64,000 nt of DNA. Source: Nyssa sinensis (taxonomy: Eukaryota > Streptophyta > Magnoliopsida > Cornales > Nyssaceae). The position numbers were made by a program, and so were the translations under genes. Below the pieces are notes generated by a model, which was not told where the DNA came from, searched no databases, and was given only the letters and a program-made list of their open reading frames with translations. The stretch covers positions 10,255,501 to 10,319,500 of the forward strand of contig CM018032.1 in the NCBI GenBank assembly GCA_008638375.1, written 5' to 3'. Below are positions 21,371-33,702 of this stretch, piece after piece (position 1 is the stretch's first letter; every line of letters starts with the position of its first letter).

Positions 21371-23247
21371 TTTAATTGTTTTTATTTCTAGCTTCAGTGA
21401 CTTGACTGTCTTCCTCAGTTTGTGTCACCAATGACATCAACATTTCTTTTTCCCCAATCAACGTTGTCGTTGCATTGTGGTTGGATAAATTACACTTTCA
21501 CCCCTGAACTTGCACAAAGGCCTAAATAACAAACGGATCAAATGGAAAAAGTGAAATGACTTGGCTACCCTTTTGCGTGTTCCAAGATATATTGCCCTAA
21601 TCTTGGTTGTTGTCCCAACGAAAAGGGCATTATCACTTTGAATTGCTCTATTTGATCATTGCTTAAGAAAAAACCCTAATCGATTACTTGTTCATTGTAC
21701 ATCTTGAAGTAAGTTGCTAGTGTTTGCTCTATATTGTTATTTTTTTCCTTGTACAAGAGAAATTTGAAATTATGCATTGTTATTAGGATTTGTTTTTAGA
21801 TGTATTTTGTTATTATTCTTGAGGTCATTTTTTAAACTCTGGTGATTGTGCTTACATGCATATAGGTGAAACCCCATTATCATTGACTACATTGTTTTTT
21901 TGTTTGTTTGTTTATGTAAATGTGGCCTTTGATTACTCAGTCATAGGCAAGGGCGGAGCTAGAAATTTATGTGGGTGGGGGCAAATTTTAATTTTTTTCC
22001 TAATCACTAAATCACCAACTCAAAATAAATTGAACAAATAAATTTAAGGATTTTTTTTTTCAAAATTTAGAAGTATATAACAAAAGCAAAACAATTGAAG
22101 TAGTACTGTATAAAAAACGAAGCAGTGTCTCTCACTTTCCTTGTTTTCCCTAAAATGAAGGATGGACTTAAGACAATTAAAACTGATATGGATCTATTAA
22201 AACATGTTTGATTGTCATAGTCTTATAGAATTGTATTTTGAGGTTGACAAAGTAATATTGAAATTTGAACTCCTGATGTTTCTACCGGACTAAGAATGGT
22301 TGAAACTCAAATTGTGGAAGCTGATCACCACAGTGACTTACGAGAGAATGATTTGCGTTTTTCAGATGATAGTGCTTCATTAGATCTCGAGTTTGATAAT
22401 GAGGCGTTGAGGATGATGATAGCAGTGCTAGTTGTGAGGCTGAAGCTAGATGTTGAAAATTGTATTAATTATACTTTGTAGTTTAGTTTTGATTTTAAAT
22501 AAGACTCTTCATGATTAAGTAAAATAATTTAGTCCTTCAATTTATAATTCTATTTTAATTGAGGCCAATTACAAATGACTACTCCAACTTGTTAACGACA
22601 TATGCTCACTATCACACGTGTAATTATTTAAATTAAAATTAAAGAGCCTTATTTGAAACCGGTATAAAATTATAAGGTATTATTTGAAACTTATGAAATT
22701 ATAAAGTATTAAAATGTAATTACGTGCGATCATGTGAGCATTAGAATGGGATCCGCATGAATTTAAGAAAACAATACATCACAGTGGCGGTAGCATCATG
22801 CTACCGTCTCACTGGACTTTTTTTCCCAAAAGTAGAGAAATTTAGAGAGAAAAGAAACTTTTTTAATGAATTTTTTAAAATATCAAATATACCCTTAAGT
22901 GTTTGTGCTAAAAATAAGGGTTTTTTTTTTTTTTTTTATAATAAAATGAATTTAATTGTCAAATAATTTATACACTTTCTTTTCTTTTCTCTCTTACTAA
23001 CTATTCAAACAGGAATAATTATTTTTTTTCTCATTTCTCTCCTAAATATTCAAACAAGTTAAAGACCAACACTTTTTGTTTTTTCTATTTTATGTTATCA
23101 TCTTTTTTTTTTCTTTCCAAAACTTCCAAACAGAGGCTAAAGTTCAATAGACATGACCATTTCTTAGGATGTTGATAATTAATTATTACATTAGTTGAAA
23201 AATGACAGTCTGTCGATCTTATAATCAACCACCATTGATTAAGATCT
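21371..23247. other. Intergenic DNA between gene A promoter and gene B 3' end
   Basis: From 21371 to about 21480 the sequence still matches the gene B promoter (GTTTGTGTCACCAATGACATC). Beyond that no gene is recognised. Poly-T and CT-rich runs lie at 22921-23120. The 3' untranslated region of gene B is expected from 23247 leftward to about 23120. Confidence 0.45.
22478..22740. repeat. One-armed copy of the 855-1196 MITE
   Basis: The segment repeats the left arm and interior of the MITE at 855-1196 (GATTTTAAATAAGACT, TTGAGGCCAATTACAAATG) but lacks the right inverted arm. Confidence 0.65.
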
Positions 23248-26200
23248 TCACATAGTTTTAACACCATCTTCCCCGGAGACCAATTTGTTTAACCGGTGCA
23301 GCAATAGATCGAAGTCATCTTGGCTTTTGAGGAGGCTGAGTCGTACATAGTGGTTGTCGGCGGTAAACATGCTACCCTCACGGCCTATGATATTAGCTGC
23401 TCGGAGGACTGTGGAACAGTCTTTATCTTCTTCCTTCTCGCATTTCAACCAGGCAAATGCTGCCATGAGTATAAAAAAAATGTTAGCATTACATGAAGTT
23501 TTTGCCTATAAAGATTTGCCTTTTTAATTAGTATCTCACATTCTTATTTGGTTTAACTTTAAAAAAATCTATATAAAATAATAAAATATCTTCTTAATTG
23601 TTATTTGTAAAAAATTTTTTTTTTAAGTGTTTGAAAACTACAAAGTAATTGTAAAAACATTAAAATGTAACAATTATAGTCAAGATATGTGTATCAGTGA
23701 CTTTTAAGAGATTTGTTAGTGTTTGAAAAAAATTCATGGTTACGGTTTCCAATTCCAGTTACGAATGACCCGATATTTCTGATACCAGTACACTGCAACC
23801 GTGAACCGAATCTTATCCTGCAACCGCAATTTAAATCCATGGTGAAGGGTTACATTTTGACAGCTTAGTGTTCAAAAACATTTTTCATGATAGTTGCAAC
23901 TGCTCATGAAATTGGCCGAGTGTTTAGAATTAATTGATAAGGTGTTCATTTTGGTTTTGTAAGGATTAGATGATAAGGAAATCATAAATATTAACAATGA
24001 AATTGATGATGACAATTAGGATAATACATCAGAAAGAATAACAATAATGTGATTATGGTAAGAATTCTTTTGCTATATATTTGATATATGATAAGCCGTG
24101 ACTTCCAATTCTTCTCCCAACCATAGCCTGCTTACTATATAACTTGGTAGCTATATATACATATATATATATATGTGTGTGTGTGTGTAATGCTATACAT
24201 AACACATCTTCTCACTCTATTTTTTTACACCAAGACACAATGGAAAATTGGTGCCTCTGCATTGTTTATGTCTTAGAGTAAGAAAATTTGTTATGTATAG
24301 CAATTAGGAAAATATATGTTGCTAATTCCCTCCCATACTTGCATTTGAAGAACTCTGGTTGCTAATTAATACCATAGTCAAATGATGAGAATCACCAGTG
24401 TTAACTTTCATTTCATGTTTAAAAATTTTGAAGCTTGAGAATTACCTGGAGATGGCCCTCTGACTTTCTGGAAAAAAGTGCAGTATTGAGGTGCAATGTT
24501 CTGGATGGAAAAACGTTTTGACATTGACAAGGTCTGGCTCAGTTTTTCCCAGCGGCTCCTCATTGTCTTGAATGCAAAATCAAATATTTCCCTTCCTTCC
24601 CCTTCTAGAACTACTTTCAGAAGCTTCAAAGTTCTTAACTGAGTGTCCCGAGAGACACCCATTTCTGACATGCTCATATACACTAGCATTCTTTGGTATA
24701 CGGCCTCGTTCTTTATCAATGCCCACCTGGAGAAAGGGAACAACAATGTGATAACAATGGTATTAAAAAGCCACTCAATGAAACTGTGAACAGCAATGTG
24801 ATAGCTAAGGTATTATAAAACTTTAGGAAACTTGACTAAGTTTTATCCTAGTTATTTGAGGTCAACTGTATGAATCATGTTTTATCATTCCACATCTTTT
24901 CTTAGTACGGGTATTGGATGTGTGGCTTCTAGAACAAACTCTAGATATGTGACTCCACCCCCAAGAATAACATATTGAATAAGACATGATATGCCTTTGA
25001 TGTGGGCTGAATTGGACAGCTCTAGTGACGTAGTTGATTAGTCATCCGAAGCAAGATTACCCAAAATGATAATGGGGTATGCAATTTTAATCAATAACAT
25101 GTATATATTCATGTAGATATTCATTCTCATATGTCATGCTATACAAACTTCTCCCTAAAATGTTATTAATTTGTATAAATTGAATAACATTAGACGTTAA
25201 CCATAGGACCAAGCTGATTTTCTAGAGAATAAGCTTCTGGATATATGAGATTTACTGCACTACTACAAATTAGTAGCTCTTATTATAGTCAAGTGCACAA
25301 GAGACTGAAAATTTTATTCTTACCCGAATCTACTGCCAGCATGACCCGTAAGCTTAGAAATTGTAAATATCATTAGATCTTCATCTGCTGGAGTTGGGAT
25401 TGCTGTAAAATGTGGCCAGTAATACGCATGGTCATGAATTGTTTTAACAGATGGGCCTTGAAGAACTGCCTTCTTCAATTGACCATCAGGATTATTTGGT
25501 GAAGTTACAAACTCAATGACATTCTCGGAGACATCTGAAGTGTTCTTCCACGAGGATGTATCTCCTTGAAACTCAAAATCTACTGATCGGAAGTAATCTG
25601 TTTGTATTTTATAGAACTGTGAAGAAAAAAGAACGTTGAATTTATCTCTCTATATTTGTTCATAAATTGAATGAAAACCAACACTAGTATTAGAACTAAC
25701 TGGATAATAAGGGATTGAAGCGACAACTCTTGCAGGTGAGGATGAATTCTCCTGTGAAAGGGCATAAACTGCTGCATTGAGGAGTTGGGTTGAGCCAGAT
25801 CCAAAGACAATGTATCTTCCTGCTGTAACTGCATTTCTGGCAATGGCGTGGAACTTGCGTACGTGCTTCTCAAGCTCTTGTGAGATGTAAGAATGGTCAC
25901 TAAATATATAACTCATTCGATGCCATCCTGCCACTAAAATTGCACTACTTGCTGCATGTTGCATCCAGAAGGGCTCCAAAAATAATGGATCCCCACTGTA
26001 ATGTTGATGAAAATGATTAGTAATTTTGATATGATGAGTAATCAACAAATGTTCAACTTAAATTGTTTTGAAGTTCATTTCTAAAGGAAGATTTGTCCTT
26101 GAAAACATAAAAATTACACAAAAGGGTCTTTTGAATTATGGAGGAAAGTATTTGAAAAATGCCAAATCCAATAACATTGATGAGTTCAGAACATCTTTAT

Positions 26201-28164
26201 GTCTAATGCAGAACATGACAAGAGAAGAGTAATTTGATGAAAAATATGTAAGCTCTGAAATTGTCTAAATGATATCATTGAGCTTCGAAATTTTCAAATG
26301 ACATAATTTGGTATATAAGAATATGTCAAAGCTTCAAAGATGACATTTTATATTCCTCTGCCAATGAGTTTGTTTTGTGATAACATACTTTTTTCCCTCA
26401 CCACTTTTTTGTTCTGAGGAATTTTTAGGTGCCAATTCTCTTTCCAGAGACCCCACACACAAACACAAACACAAAAACCAATCCATATGATACAAAGTGC
26501 TTGCCATTATTCATCCCATGTTATGCATATTCCATGATTACACAATAATAACAACTTCCTGCAAACAACACATACAATTCTCAAAGCACAATGTAATATA
26601 AATATCACTAGCATTTTCAGAACTGTTTTAAACTGAGAATATTCTGAGACCCGAGTGATATAATTTGGTAGGAATATGTCAAAGTTTCAAAATGACATAT
26701 TTTATAGGGTGAATTACACTGACCTCTTTAAAGGTGTCTGAAAATTACAAAAATTTCTCATGATATTTCTAAAATGACATCAACATTTCTATTTTTACAA
26801 TCAAACTACAAAGACAACCTTACTCGTTTTAAAAGAAAAGTGTCTCTTTCATTTATTTATTTAATTTTAACTATTATTTTTTAACTTTTTTTAAAAAAAA
26901 TTTATTCTATATAAAAAAATAAATTTAAAATGAATAACTTATATTTTTTTATTAATATGTATTTGAAAATAAAAAAAGTTAAAAAAAATAGCCAAAATTT
27001 TTAAAAAATAAAAAATAAAATATGCAACTTTGTCATTTTAAAAAAGAATATGATTTGAAGGGAAGTCCTTATAATTTATCACTAAAAAAGTAAAAAAAAA
27101 TTAGTGCCATTTCAAAAATCTCATAAAAATCTTTATAATTGTCAATTTCTTTTAAGAAAACTCAGTATAATTTACCTTATTTTATATTACTCTCCCAATG
27201 ACTTAGTTTTCTGAAGATGTTTTTGAGAGAGCACACTTTTTCCCCTTACCTACTTTTGTTCTGGGAAATTTTTTAGTTACCAATACTCTTTCAAGAGAGA
27301 GTATACCAATGTTTTAAAACCCTAACCAGACCGACCAGTTCAACCGATTGAACCATCGAACGGTTCACAAAACGGTCCGGTTTAACCCATAAACCCGTTT
27401 TAAGTTCAAAACCATTCTAAAAATAGAAAACCGGTAATAAAATTGGACGGTTCAACCGGTTCTTGGCTGCATTTTTTTTTTTTGGTATATTCAAAATCTC
27501 AAATTTCATGTAATTTTTTGGCTGAATTTTGGCTAAGTTGAGTTGATATTTGGCTGAATTTATTTTGGATTGTATTTAAAATTTTAAACCCTCAGAAGTT
27601 TGAAACTTTAGTATTATATATTTGTATCATGTGGTATTTTATTTTATTTTATTTTATGCATGATTATTAGTGTTTATATCTTCTTTCTTTTTCCATGTAG
27701 TTGAAGACTAAATTATTGAATTATACTTGGATTGGATGTTAAAATAATTTTTTGTTATGGTTTTTGCGATTATGGAAGAATGACAATGAAATTTTAATTT
27801 TCAATATTGTAATAAAATATGTCTACTATACTTTTTCAATATTTTCTTGAAGTTAGTTTTACATATTAAAAAAATTCATATTTTGTAAAAAAATTTATAT
27901 AATTCTTAGTAATTTTTATATAATTTTTTTAATTTAAAATATCAATAATATATATTATTAAATTTATTAATTACATAATTATGACATCACGGTTTGATTC
28001 CGGTTGAGCCGACGGTTGAACCAATAACCCGTAACCCGGACATTTTTTCGATTCGATGAACAGTCTGGGTCTAAAAACATTAGAGCATACATACATAATA
28101 TATATATATAAAATCAAAATTTCCAAGGGATTAATTCCAATTCCAATTATAGACTGAAAACTGA

Positions 28165-28199
<35 letters not shown>

Positions 28200-28494
28200 A
28201 CCTGTTTGCATCTGCAGGACAACCAGGTGAAAACTCAGAGCAATCAGGGCCTCCAAAGCAAGTGTTGCACTCACAAACAGGTTTCCCATCAAGAAACAAA
28301 CCATCCAAGTAAGCTCTTCCATGACCTGAGCAAGAGAGTGACGCCACAGCTTCAGCTTCTGCTGCAGCTCTGTGGCTCCAACTCAGCTCCTTCCACTTAT
28401 CACCCACATACAGATTTATGAAAAAGAACAGATTGAGAATTATCGAAGACACTAGGCAGACAGAATAATACTTGGATCTTTGGAACTTCTCCAT
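23248..28494 (-). CDS. Gene B: tryptophan aminotransferase-related / alliinase-like protein, five exons
   Basis: Exons, in transcript order, are 28494-28202, 25995-25701, 25616-25324, 24726-24446 and 23459-23248, with phases 2, 0, 2, 1 and GT-AG at each join. They give 457 residues with no internal stop, the usual length for TAR3/TAR4-type proteins. Residues about 8-31 form a signal anchor. Residues about 50-95 hold the six-Cys EGF_alliinase domain. The rest is alliinase_C, a fold-type I PLP enzyme core with SPNNPDG (Asn237/Asn238), DHAYYWP (Asp258) and [10 protein letters not shown], whose Lys284 should bind PLP. Family members either deaminate Trp to indole-3-pyruvate (TAA1/TAR2) or cleave cysteine sulfoxides (alliinase); which applies here is not decidable from sequence. 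The EGF domain favours the TAR3/4-alliinase side and the secretory pathway. Intron 1 (2.2 kb) carries two MITEs. Confidence 0.93.
26707..27177. mobile_element. Mutator-like MITE in gene B intron 1
   Basis: The ends GGGTGAATTACACTGA and (reverse complement) AGGTAAATTATACTGA match at 13 of 16 bases. A perfect 9-bp duplication, TATTTTATA, flanks the element (26698-26706 and 27178-27186). The paralogous intron of gene A has the empty site at about 20320, which proves the insertion. A 9-bp duplication is typical of Mutator-like elements. The interior is AT-rich and non-coding. Confidence 0.8.
27302..28085. mobile_element. Second MITE-like insertion in gene B intron 1
   Basis: Gene A intron 1 is continuous across this point (near 20435), whereas gene B has about 780 extra bases. 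The ends are imperfect inverted repeats: AATGTTTTAAAACCC on the left and, reverse-complemented, AATGTTTTTAGACCC on the right. Next to each lie several GGTTCAACC/CCGGTT motifs. A clear target duplication was not found. Confidence 0.6.
28169..28197 (+). repeat. GA/CT microsatellite abutting the exon 1 donor of gene B
   Basis: About 14 GA units. On the transcribed strand they form a CT tract that starts within six bases of the GT donor at 28201-28200. Genes A and C have only short CT-rich remnants in this position. Confidence 0.9.
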
Positions 28495-28720
28495 GTTCTC
28501 TTTCTGGGATTCTCTTTTAAGTATTGTGTTTTATAATGCTATTATTGTTCTGAGATTCCACTGTGATGTCATAAGGAGATAAGATTCTCCATGCAACCTG
28601 TGACACATGTCACCCAAATGTTTGGACTGTTGTTTTTTGGCGGCTTGAACTGTCATCCTCGGTTTGTGTCACCAATGACATCAAACATTTCTTTTTCTAC
28701 TATCAATTCTGTCATTTGCG
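28495..28720 (-). promoter_or_regulatory. Gene B proximal promoter, conserved with gene A
   Basis: This segment aligns with 20830-20945 plus 21385-21480 upstream of gene A, the two parts being split there by the hairpin MITEs. Shared words include TTCCATGCAAC (or close) and GTTTGTGTCACCAATGACATC. A TATAAAA word reads on the minus strand from 28535 to 28529, about 35-41 bases before the ATG. If it is the TATA box, the leader would be very short, so the true start site is uncertain. Confidence 0.5.
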
Positions 28721-30185
28721 TTGCTGTCAGTATACGCCATTTAATTTTGGATTCACCAGTACGAAGGGATATTTTAAATTTTTATTTGAATTTTCGTCTG
28801 AATATAAAATAATATAACGTTAGACTATTTCAATTACATTGCGGGCAATCCCAGGGATAGCTTGGCTCTAAAGAATTTTAGGGAGTAATTTATCAAGTTT
28901 TATTTTTGGGTTAAAGCCCCAGGGGTCAATTTTTCGTGCAGTGTTTTGGTAAGTTGGGTTTCAAGTCACTGGACGAGTCGTGTCACAGTTTCGTATGACC
29001 TAGGTAGGCTAAATAAAAAGATTGGAAAATTCTTGAAAATAATTAGTTTAAAACATTTTTTCTTAATCTTTTTCAACATCATTGCACAACTCTTTCAGAT
29101 TTGTCCTTTTTTCATTTTCCAATCTATCCTTCATGCTTTTGTTAGAAAAGTATAATATATATATATATATATATTTATATGAATATATTTTAATGCTAGT
29201 GTTCTAAAAGCAAGCTCTTATATATATAATGTGTGTATATTACAATTTACATGGGATGTATTAGGCAAGTTCTTCCCATGAAATAAACATATTTAGATGA
29301 AGACATTTGGATCCGTGAAGGATTTCTTTAGAAGTCTGTAAGTGAAGAAGAAATATTTACAAGAGTGAGAGACTAATAAAAAGTACATTCTCTTTAAAGT
29401 GTCTCTCTTTAAAATATCTGACGTATATGTTAGTATCCGGTTTTGATGACTACTATTTAAAACGGTCACTTAAATATATATCAATGGAGCCTTAGTTTAT
29501 GTCACTAGTTAAGCTACATGTTGACTATGACGAATCGTTTGATCAGTCATAATAAAATATTATACTCATTTTACCCGAATCTTTTCAACTCAATTTAGTA
29601 GATTCATGATAGAAAAAATGCTAAAATGGTAAAAAGCTATTTTAGTAGAGTCAAAGGTGACATCATTATATTAATTACATGTACATTAAAAAGCATCTTA
29701 ATGACTAAAGAAAATTTTCAATTAATGCACCTTAACTTGTCCACGTGGACAAGTTAAAATGTGAGAAATCAGGCAAATACTCTTATAGAAATAGAAATAT
29801 GTCCATGCCCAATGTGCTTAGTGCCACTAAAAAAGCAGTGCCAAACCTAAACTCACTGAGTAAGTGATGAACATTGATGATCATAGGTTTAGCTCAAACC
29901 CATTGATATAAGTTAATTTATTTTCTGGACCTTTCCTCCTTATTTAGAGTCAGTGGACTTGGCCATTCTCCCCCTTAGTCTTTGTTAATAATTTCTAGTA
30001 TGGAAAGAAACTATTTTCTTCTTCATCAACTGATTGTTTTATTCAAAGATTCCCTCAAAGGGAAATAGAATGCACCCATCATGTTGAATGGCCTTAAAAT
30101 GGCAATGTCTTTGCAATGTGTTTGCCTTTTTTTTTGGGGGGTGGATTTTGGGCGGCGGTGGGTGGCGGGTTAAGTATATTTGTTT

Positions 30186-30231
<46 letters not shown>
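28721..30231. other. Intergenic DNA upstream of gene B, ending in a TA microsatellite
   Basis: No gene is recognised. The segment 29300-29340 resembles, in reverse, the spacer between the hairpin MITEs at 21165-21200. A pure TA run occupies about 30190-30230 and is the insertion site of the Tat retrotransposon. Confidence 0.5.
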
Positions 30232-30236
<5 letters not shown>

Positions 30237-30842
30237 CTGCAGCTTTTTGACCCGTCAAGACCCTGCTCTCCGATGGTATTGAATCTGAAAAGGGATGGAG
30301 TCAGTGTGCCACCGGAGAGGGCTCCGGTGGTAGCCTCTCCGATGTTTAAGTTAGATAGATTATAAAAAATGGAACTTCAAGTAATAATTCACAGGATGAC
30401 TATAATCGAGAGGGAAGAAAAAGATCCCCCTTACGTACCTCAAGGGTTTGTCTTTATAGGCTGATTATCTACCAAAGTTGGTAGGAGTTGGTACTGCCAA
30501 GGCATGGGCTTGCTGTTGCCTGACGGTAGTAATCATGATTATCAATCTTATCGTCACCGCCTGCTTCACTGTTGCCAACTGCTTCTTCGACTGTCGCACG
30601 TCACCGTTTATACTATCATTCTGAGGTCGGCAAGGCAAGATGACGGTGACAACCTGTTCGGTAGTCTGTGTTGTTTGATAATCCGATGCGTTTGGTAAAC
30701 GAGGTCGGTACCCCGGTATTTGACGCCTCCGATGTTGGTGGACCGACGATAGGTCGGCGTCCCTAGATGATTTATGACTTGCACAAAGTACAGCTTAGAC
30801 ACGTGTCAACTTATGATTTGTTAGCTTAGTTTTGGCGTATCA
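30232..30842 (-). repeat. 3' LTR of the Tat element
   Basis: It matches 43133-43748 closely over its whole length. It is inserted in a TA microsatellite, with TATAT at 30227-30231. One 12-base insertion near 30484 (GGTAGGAGTTGG) and a shorter middle segment near 30553 are the main length differences from the 5' LTR. Confidence 0.92.
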
Positions 30843-31222
30843 GCTATTCCCTCCCCGAGCCCGAGTTCTAAGAATGCTTACAGGACTTGGGCTAGGGTTT
30901 TTTGAAGAGCTATGCGCATCGTACTTAATGTATCCGCCTTTTGAGGGGACAATAGTCGCGCTGTCATAAATGCCACGCGCATTTTCGTTTCAATAGTTGA
31001 GGCCATTATTATTCAGCCGTCATTCGACTTTCGAGACATTAAATAATGCCTCTACCACCTCTTTCAAATAGGGGGAGTGGCCATTCGTTTTCTGTTTGAC
31101 ACTTTTCGAGTTTTCTCAAGGCAATAGTGAGCGGTTTCTCTGCAATTTCGGGCATCCTAGTGTGATTTTCGGCAACCATCTACCGACTATCACAATCAGA
31201 TCCTTCTTACTCCAATGAGTTA
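30843..31222. other. Tat leader between 3' LTR and antisense ORF
   Basis: CT-rich and G-rich non-coding sequence. In plus orientation it would supply the promoter and leader of the antisense ORF. CTCCCCGAGCCCGAG next to the LTR is, on the element's own strand, a GGGCTCGGGGAGGG purine-rich tract, a good polypurine-tract candidate (30845-30860). Confidence 0.5.
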
Positions 31223-33289
31223 GTGATTTCTTTTCTTCCTTTGTTTCGTAAATTATTTTCTTCTTCTGTTAACTTTTCGTTTTCCACCATGTCAGATTCT
31301 GCTTCTCATTCCGATAGTAGAGAAATTAGGGAAAGTATGGACGTAGAAATGGATAGTAATGATACTTTTTCTTCTTTCCATTCTTCTCCTTCTTCTTCTG
31401 AGTCTAATCGAGGATCCAAAGGTAGGGAGGCCAGTACATCTGGTCAATCCCAAAGGGAAGAGGGAGAGAGTGCCGTCACCAAGAGGGTACTAAAATCTAT
31501 TAAAAAATAGTATATGTTTCCAAAGAACATCTCATGTAGGGTTCCCAAACCGTCAGATCTTCCCTCTGACATCGAGTCAGGAGAGATCTGTGCTTATCTT
31601 GAGTGGTTCGAGATAGGTGTTAGATTTCCTTTGCATCCTCTCTTGGTTGAATTCTTCACTTGGTTTAATGTCTGTCCTGCCGAGCTGAATATAAACAGCT
31701 GGAGGCAACTTATCATTTTTCTAGTATTAGGTCATACGAATGAGGTCAAGGTAGATCTGGACCTCATTAGGAGCAATATAGATATGAGGTACCTCAGTTC
31801 AGAGGGGCTTTATTACATGACTTTCGACAAACGGTTCAGGCCCCTGACCTATGTACCTTCTTCCAACAAGACTTGGAAGAAGTGATACTTCTTCGTCGGA
31901 GGAGGTAGGGAACACGAAGATTACGAGAATCGGTTGAGTATTTTTCCTCGACACACCGGTGTTAAGGGTGAGACTTCAGATCTATAGTTGATAATCCTTA
32001 TTCATTCTCATTCTCTTTCCTTTCTGATCTATTCATCATTGTTTTTTCGTTTTGCAAATAAAAGGAAGTGGAAGAGGTCGGATTTTACTCCAGAACTTCA
32101 GGAGAGATACAGAAGACTCTTTCAACCCCTTGATAGACCTCACGACAAGATCCTCTCTCCTCAGAGTTTGATGGAGGCCAACCTAGTAAAGAACAACGCC
32201 GAGGTTTTGAAGAAAACGATAATCTCCAGCTTTGCCCCGGGTGGTAGGAAGAAAGCCGGGGGCCCCTCATCCTTTACAGTAGCTCCTCAACCTCAGAAGA
32301 AAAGGAAGGGGGAGGCTGGGGCGTCCCGAGCTGCTCAGGCTTCTGAAATGGAACACTTAGAACCGGTCAATGCGCCTCCCCCTGCAGTTGCGCCTCTATC
32401 CTCAGCTTAGGATACCGTCCCACCACCTCTTTCAGAGGCTGACCGAGCCGCTCAAGGTTTGGGCAGGCTGGATGCTGTCGCCCCCGTTTTTGCTAGTGCG
32501 TCCTCGAGAGCCGATATCATAAGAAATGCTTTCAAGGTATCCTGGTCGGCGCCCTTCGAAGGTATGTCTCGGAGGCAGATGGTCGTCGATCTTATCACGG
32601 GACACGCGAGGGTAAGCATCTTACACAGAGGTTTTCTCCATTGTTTACTTGTGTAATATTTTTACCAACTCTCTTATTGTTTTCAGGCAGCTCAAGCGAT
32701 AGCTGCCATGCTGGACAGCCCTGAAGATACAAAGAGGGTAAATCTTCTGTGCGCTGAGCTAGATGCAGCCCGTGCTGAGCTCACGACCTCCCGTACCGAG
32801 CAGGCTGTTTCTCTTGCCGAGCTTACAGCAGCTCGTGCCGAGCTCGCCGCCTCTTGATCTGAAGTTGCCTCCCTAAAGGAGAGGTCCCAAATTTTTGACA
32901 AGAAACTCAAACATGCGGTGGCTACTTTGGAATCAATGAACACCCAGAGGAGTACGCATATCTGATGCTTGGAAGCCTTGAGGAAACAGCTTAAGGAGAC
33001 TGAAGTAGTAGCAGGCCGGAGGGTAGAAGAGGCCAAAGCAGAGACAGAGAAGGGGATGATGGAAGAAGTAAAAAAGATGGGTCATGAATTTATGGATGCC
33101 AGGTATTACAATTTTAATCAAAGGATCCAGAAGCTCTATCCAGATTTGGACATATCAGGAGTCGACGATGTAGAGATCAAAGACTCTAACTCGGCTTCTT
33201 CTGGTCCCCCTTCATCTCAGCCAGTCGAGAACATAGTGGTGGAGGATGCGGTCCCTCTTGCTGTTGTTCCCCCCGTCAACATAGATTAG
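31223..33289 (+). pseudogene. Antisense additional ORF of the Tat element (putative gypsy-type transposon family)
   Basis: The coding sense is opposite to gag-pol. The N-terminus is Ser-rich and acidic. A conserved block with GVRFPLHPLLVEFF and RQLIIFLVLGH (31514-31885) is characteristic of the plant family annotated as 'putative gypsy type transposon' (PF04195). Basic and Pro/Ala-rich linkers follow, then a long Glu/Ala/Lys-rich coiled coil (32690-33090) and an acidic tail ending with stop TAG at 33287. An intron at about 32611-32686 (GTAAGC...TTTTCAG) joins two open parts, and another is probable near 31930-32065. In-frame stops at 31508, 31882, 32408, 32854 and near 32963 break it. Function of these antisense ORFs is unknown; nuclear or gag-like roles have been suggested. 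Confidence 0.75.
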
Positions 33290-33702
33290 CTAGTTTTTTT
33301 TTTTTTTTTTTAACCTTCAGCCCTTTCGGGCTTCATTAATAAAAAGTGGATTCTTTTTCATCTCTTGTTTTTCTATGAAATAATTTGGTTTTATTTGGTC
33401 CTTGAATACCTGTACTTTAACAACGCATGTAACCGCGATTCAGGCATGAATGAGTTACCCCTCGAGGGGGGCATCCTAGAGTGAAGCACTTGTCAAGTAA
33501 TAAGTAACCGTATAGTACTTCAGACCAGATAACAATTCAAATTTAAAATAACTCCATTGTCCGGATCCAGGGGTGAAATACCCGTAACCAAACAAGTTAA
33601 TGTAATAAATATCCTTACCTGATAACTGACGAGGCTTCAGACTTGAGAAAGAAATCATTTGGATCCAGAAGCAGAATATCTGTATTAATGCCAGGTAGTG
33701 CT

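Noticed and set aside
30088..30365. Plus-strand frames with Ile-Tyr repeats
   Set aside because: They translate the TA microsatellite at the Tat insertion site.
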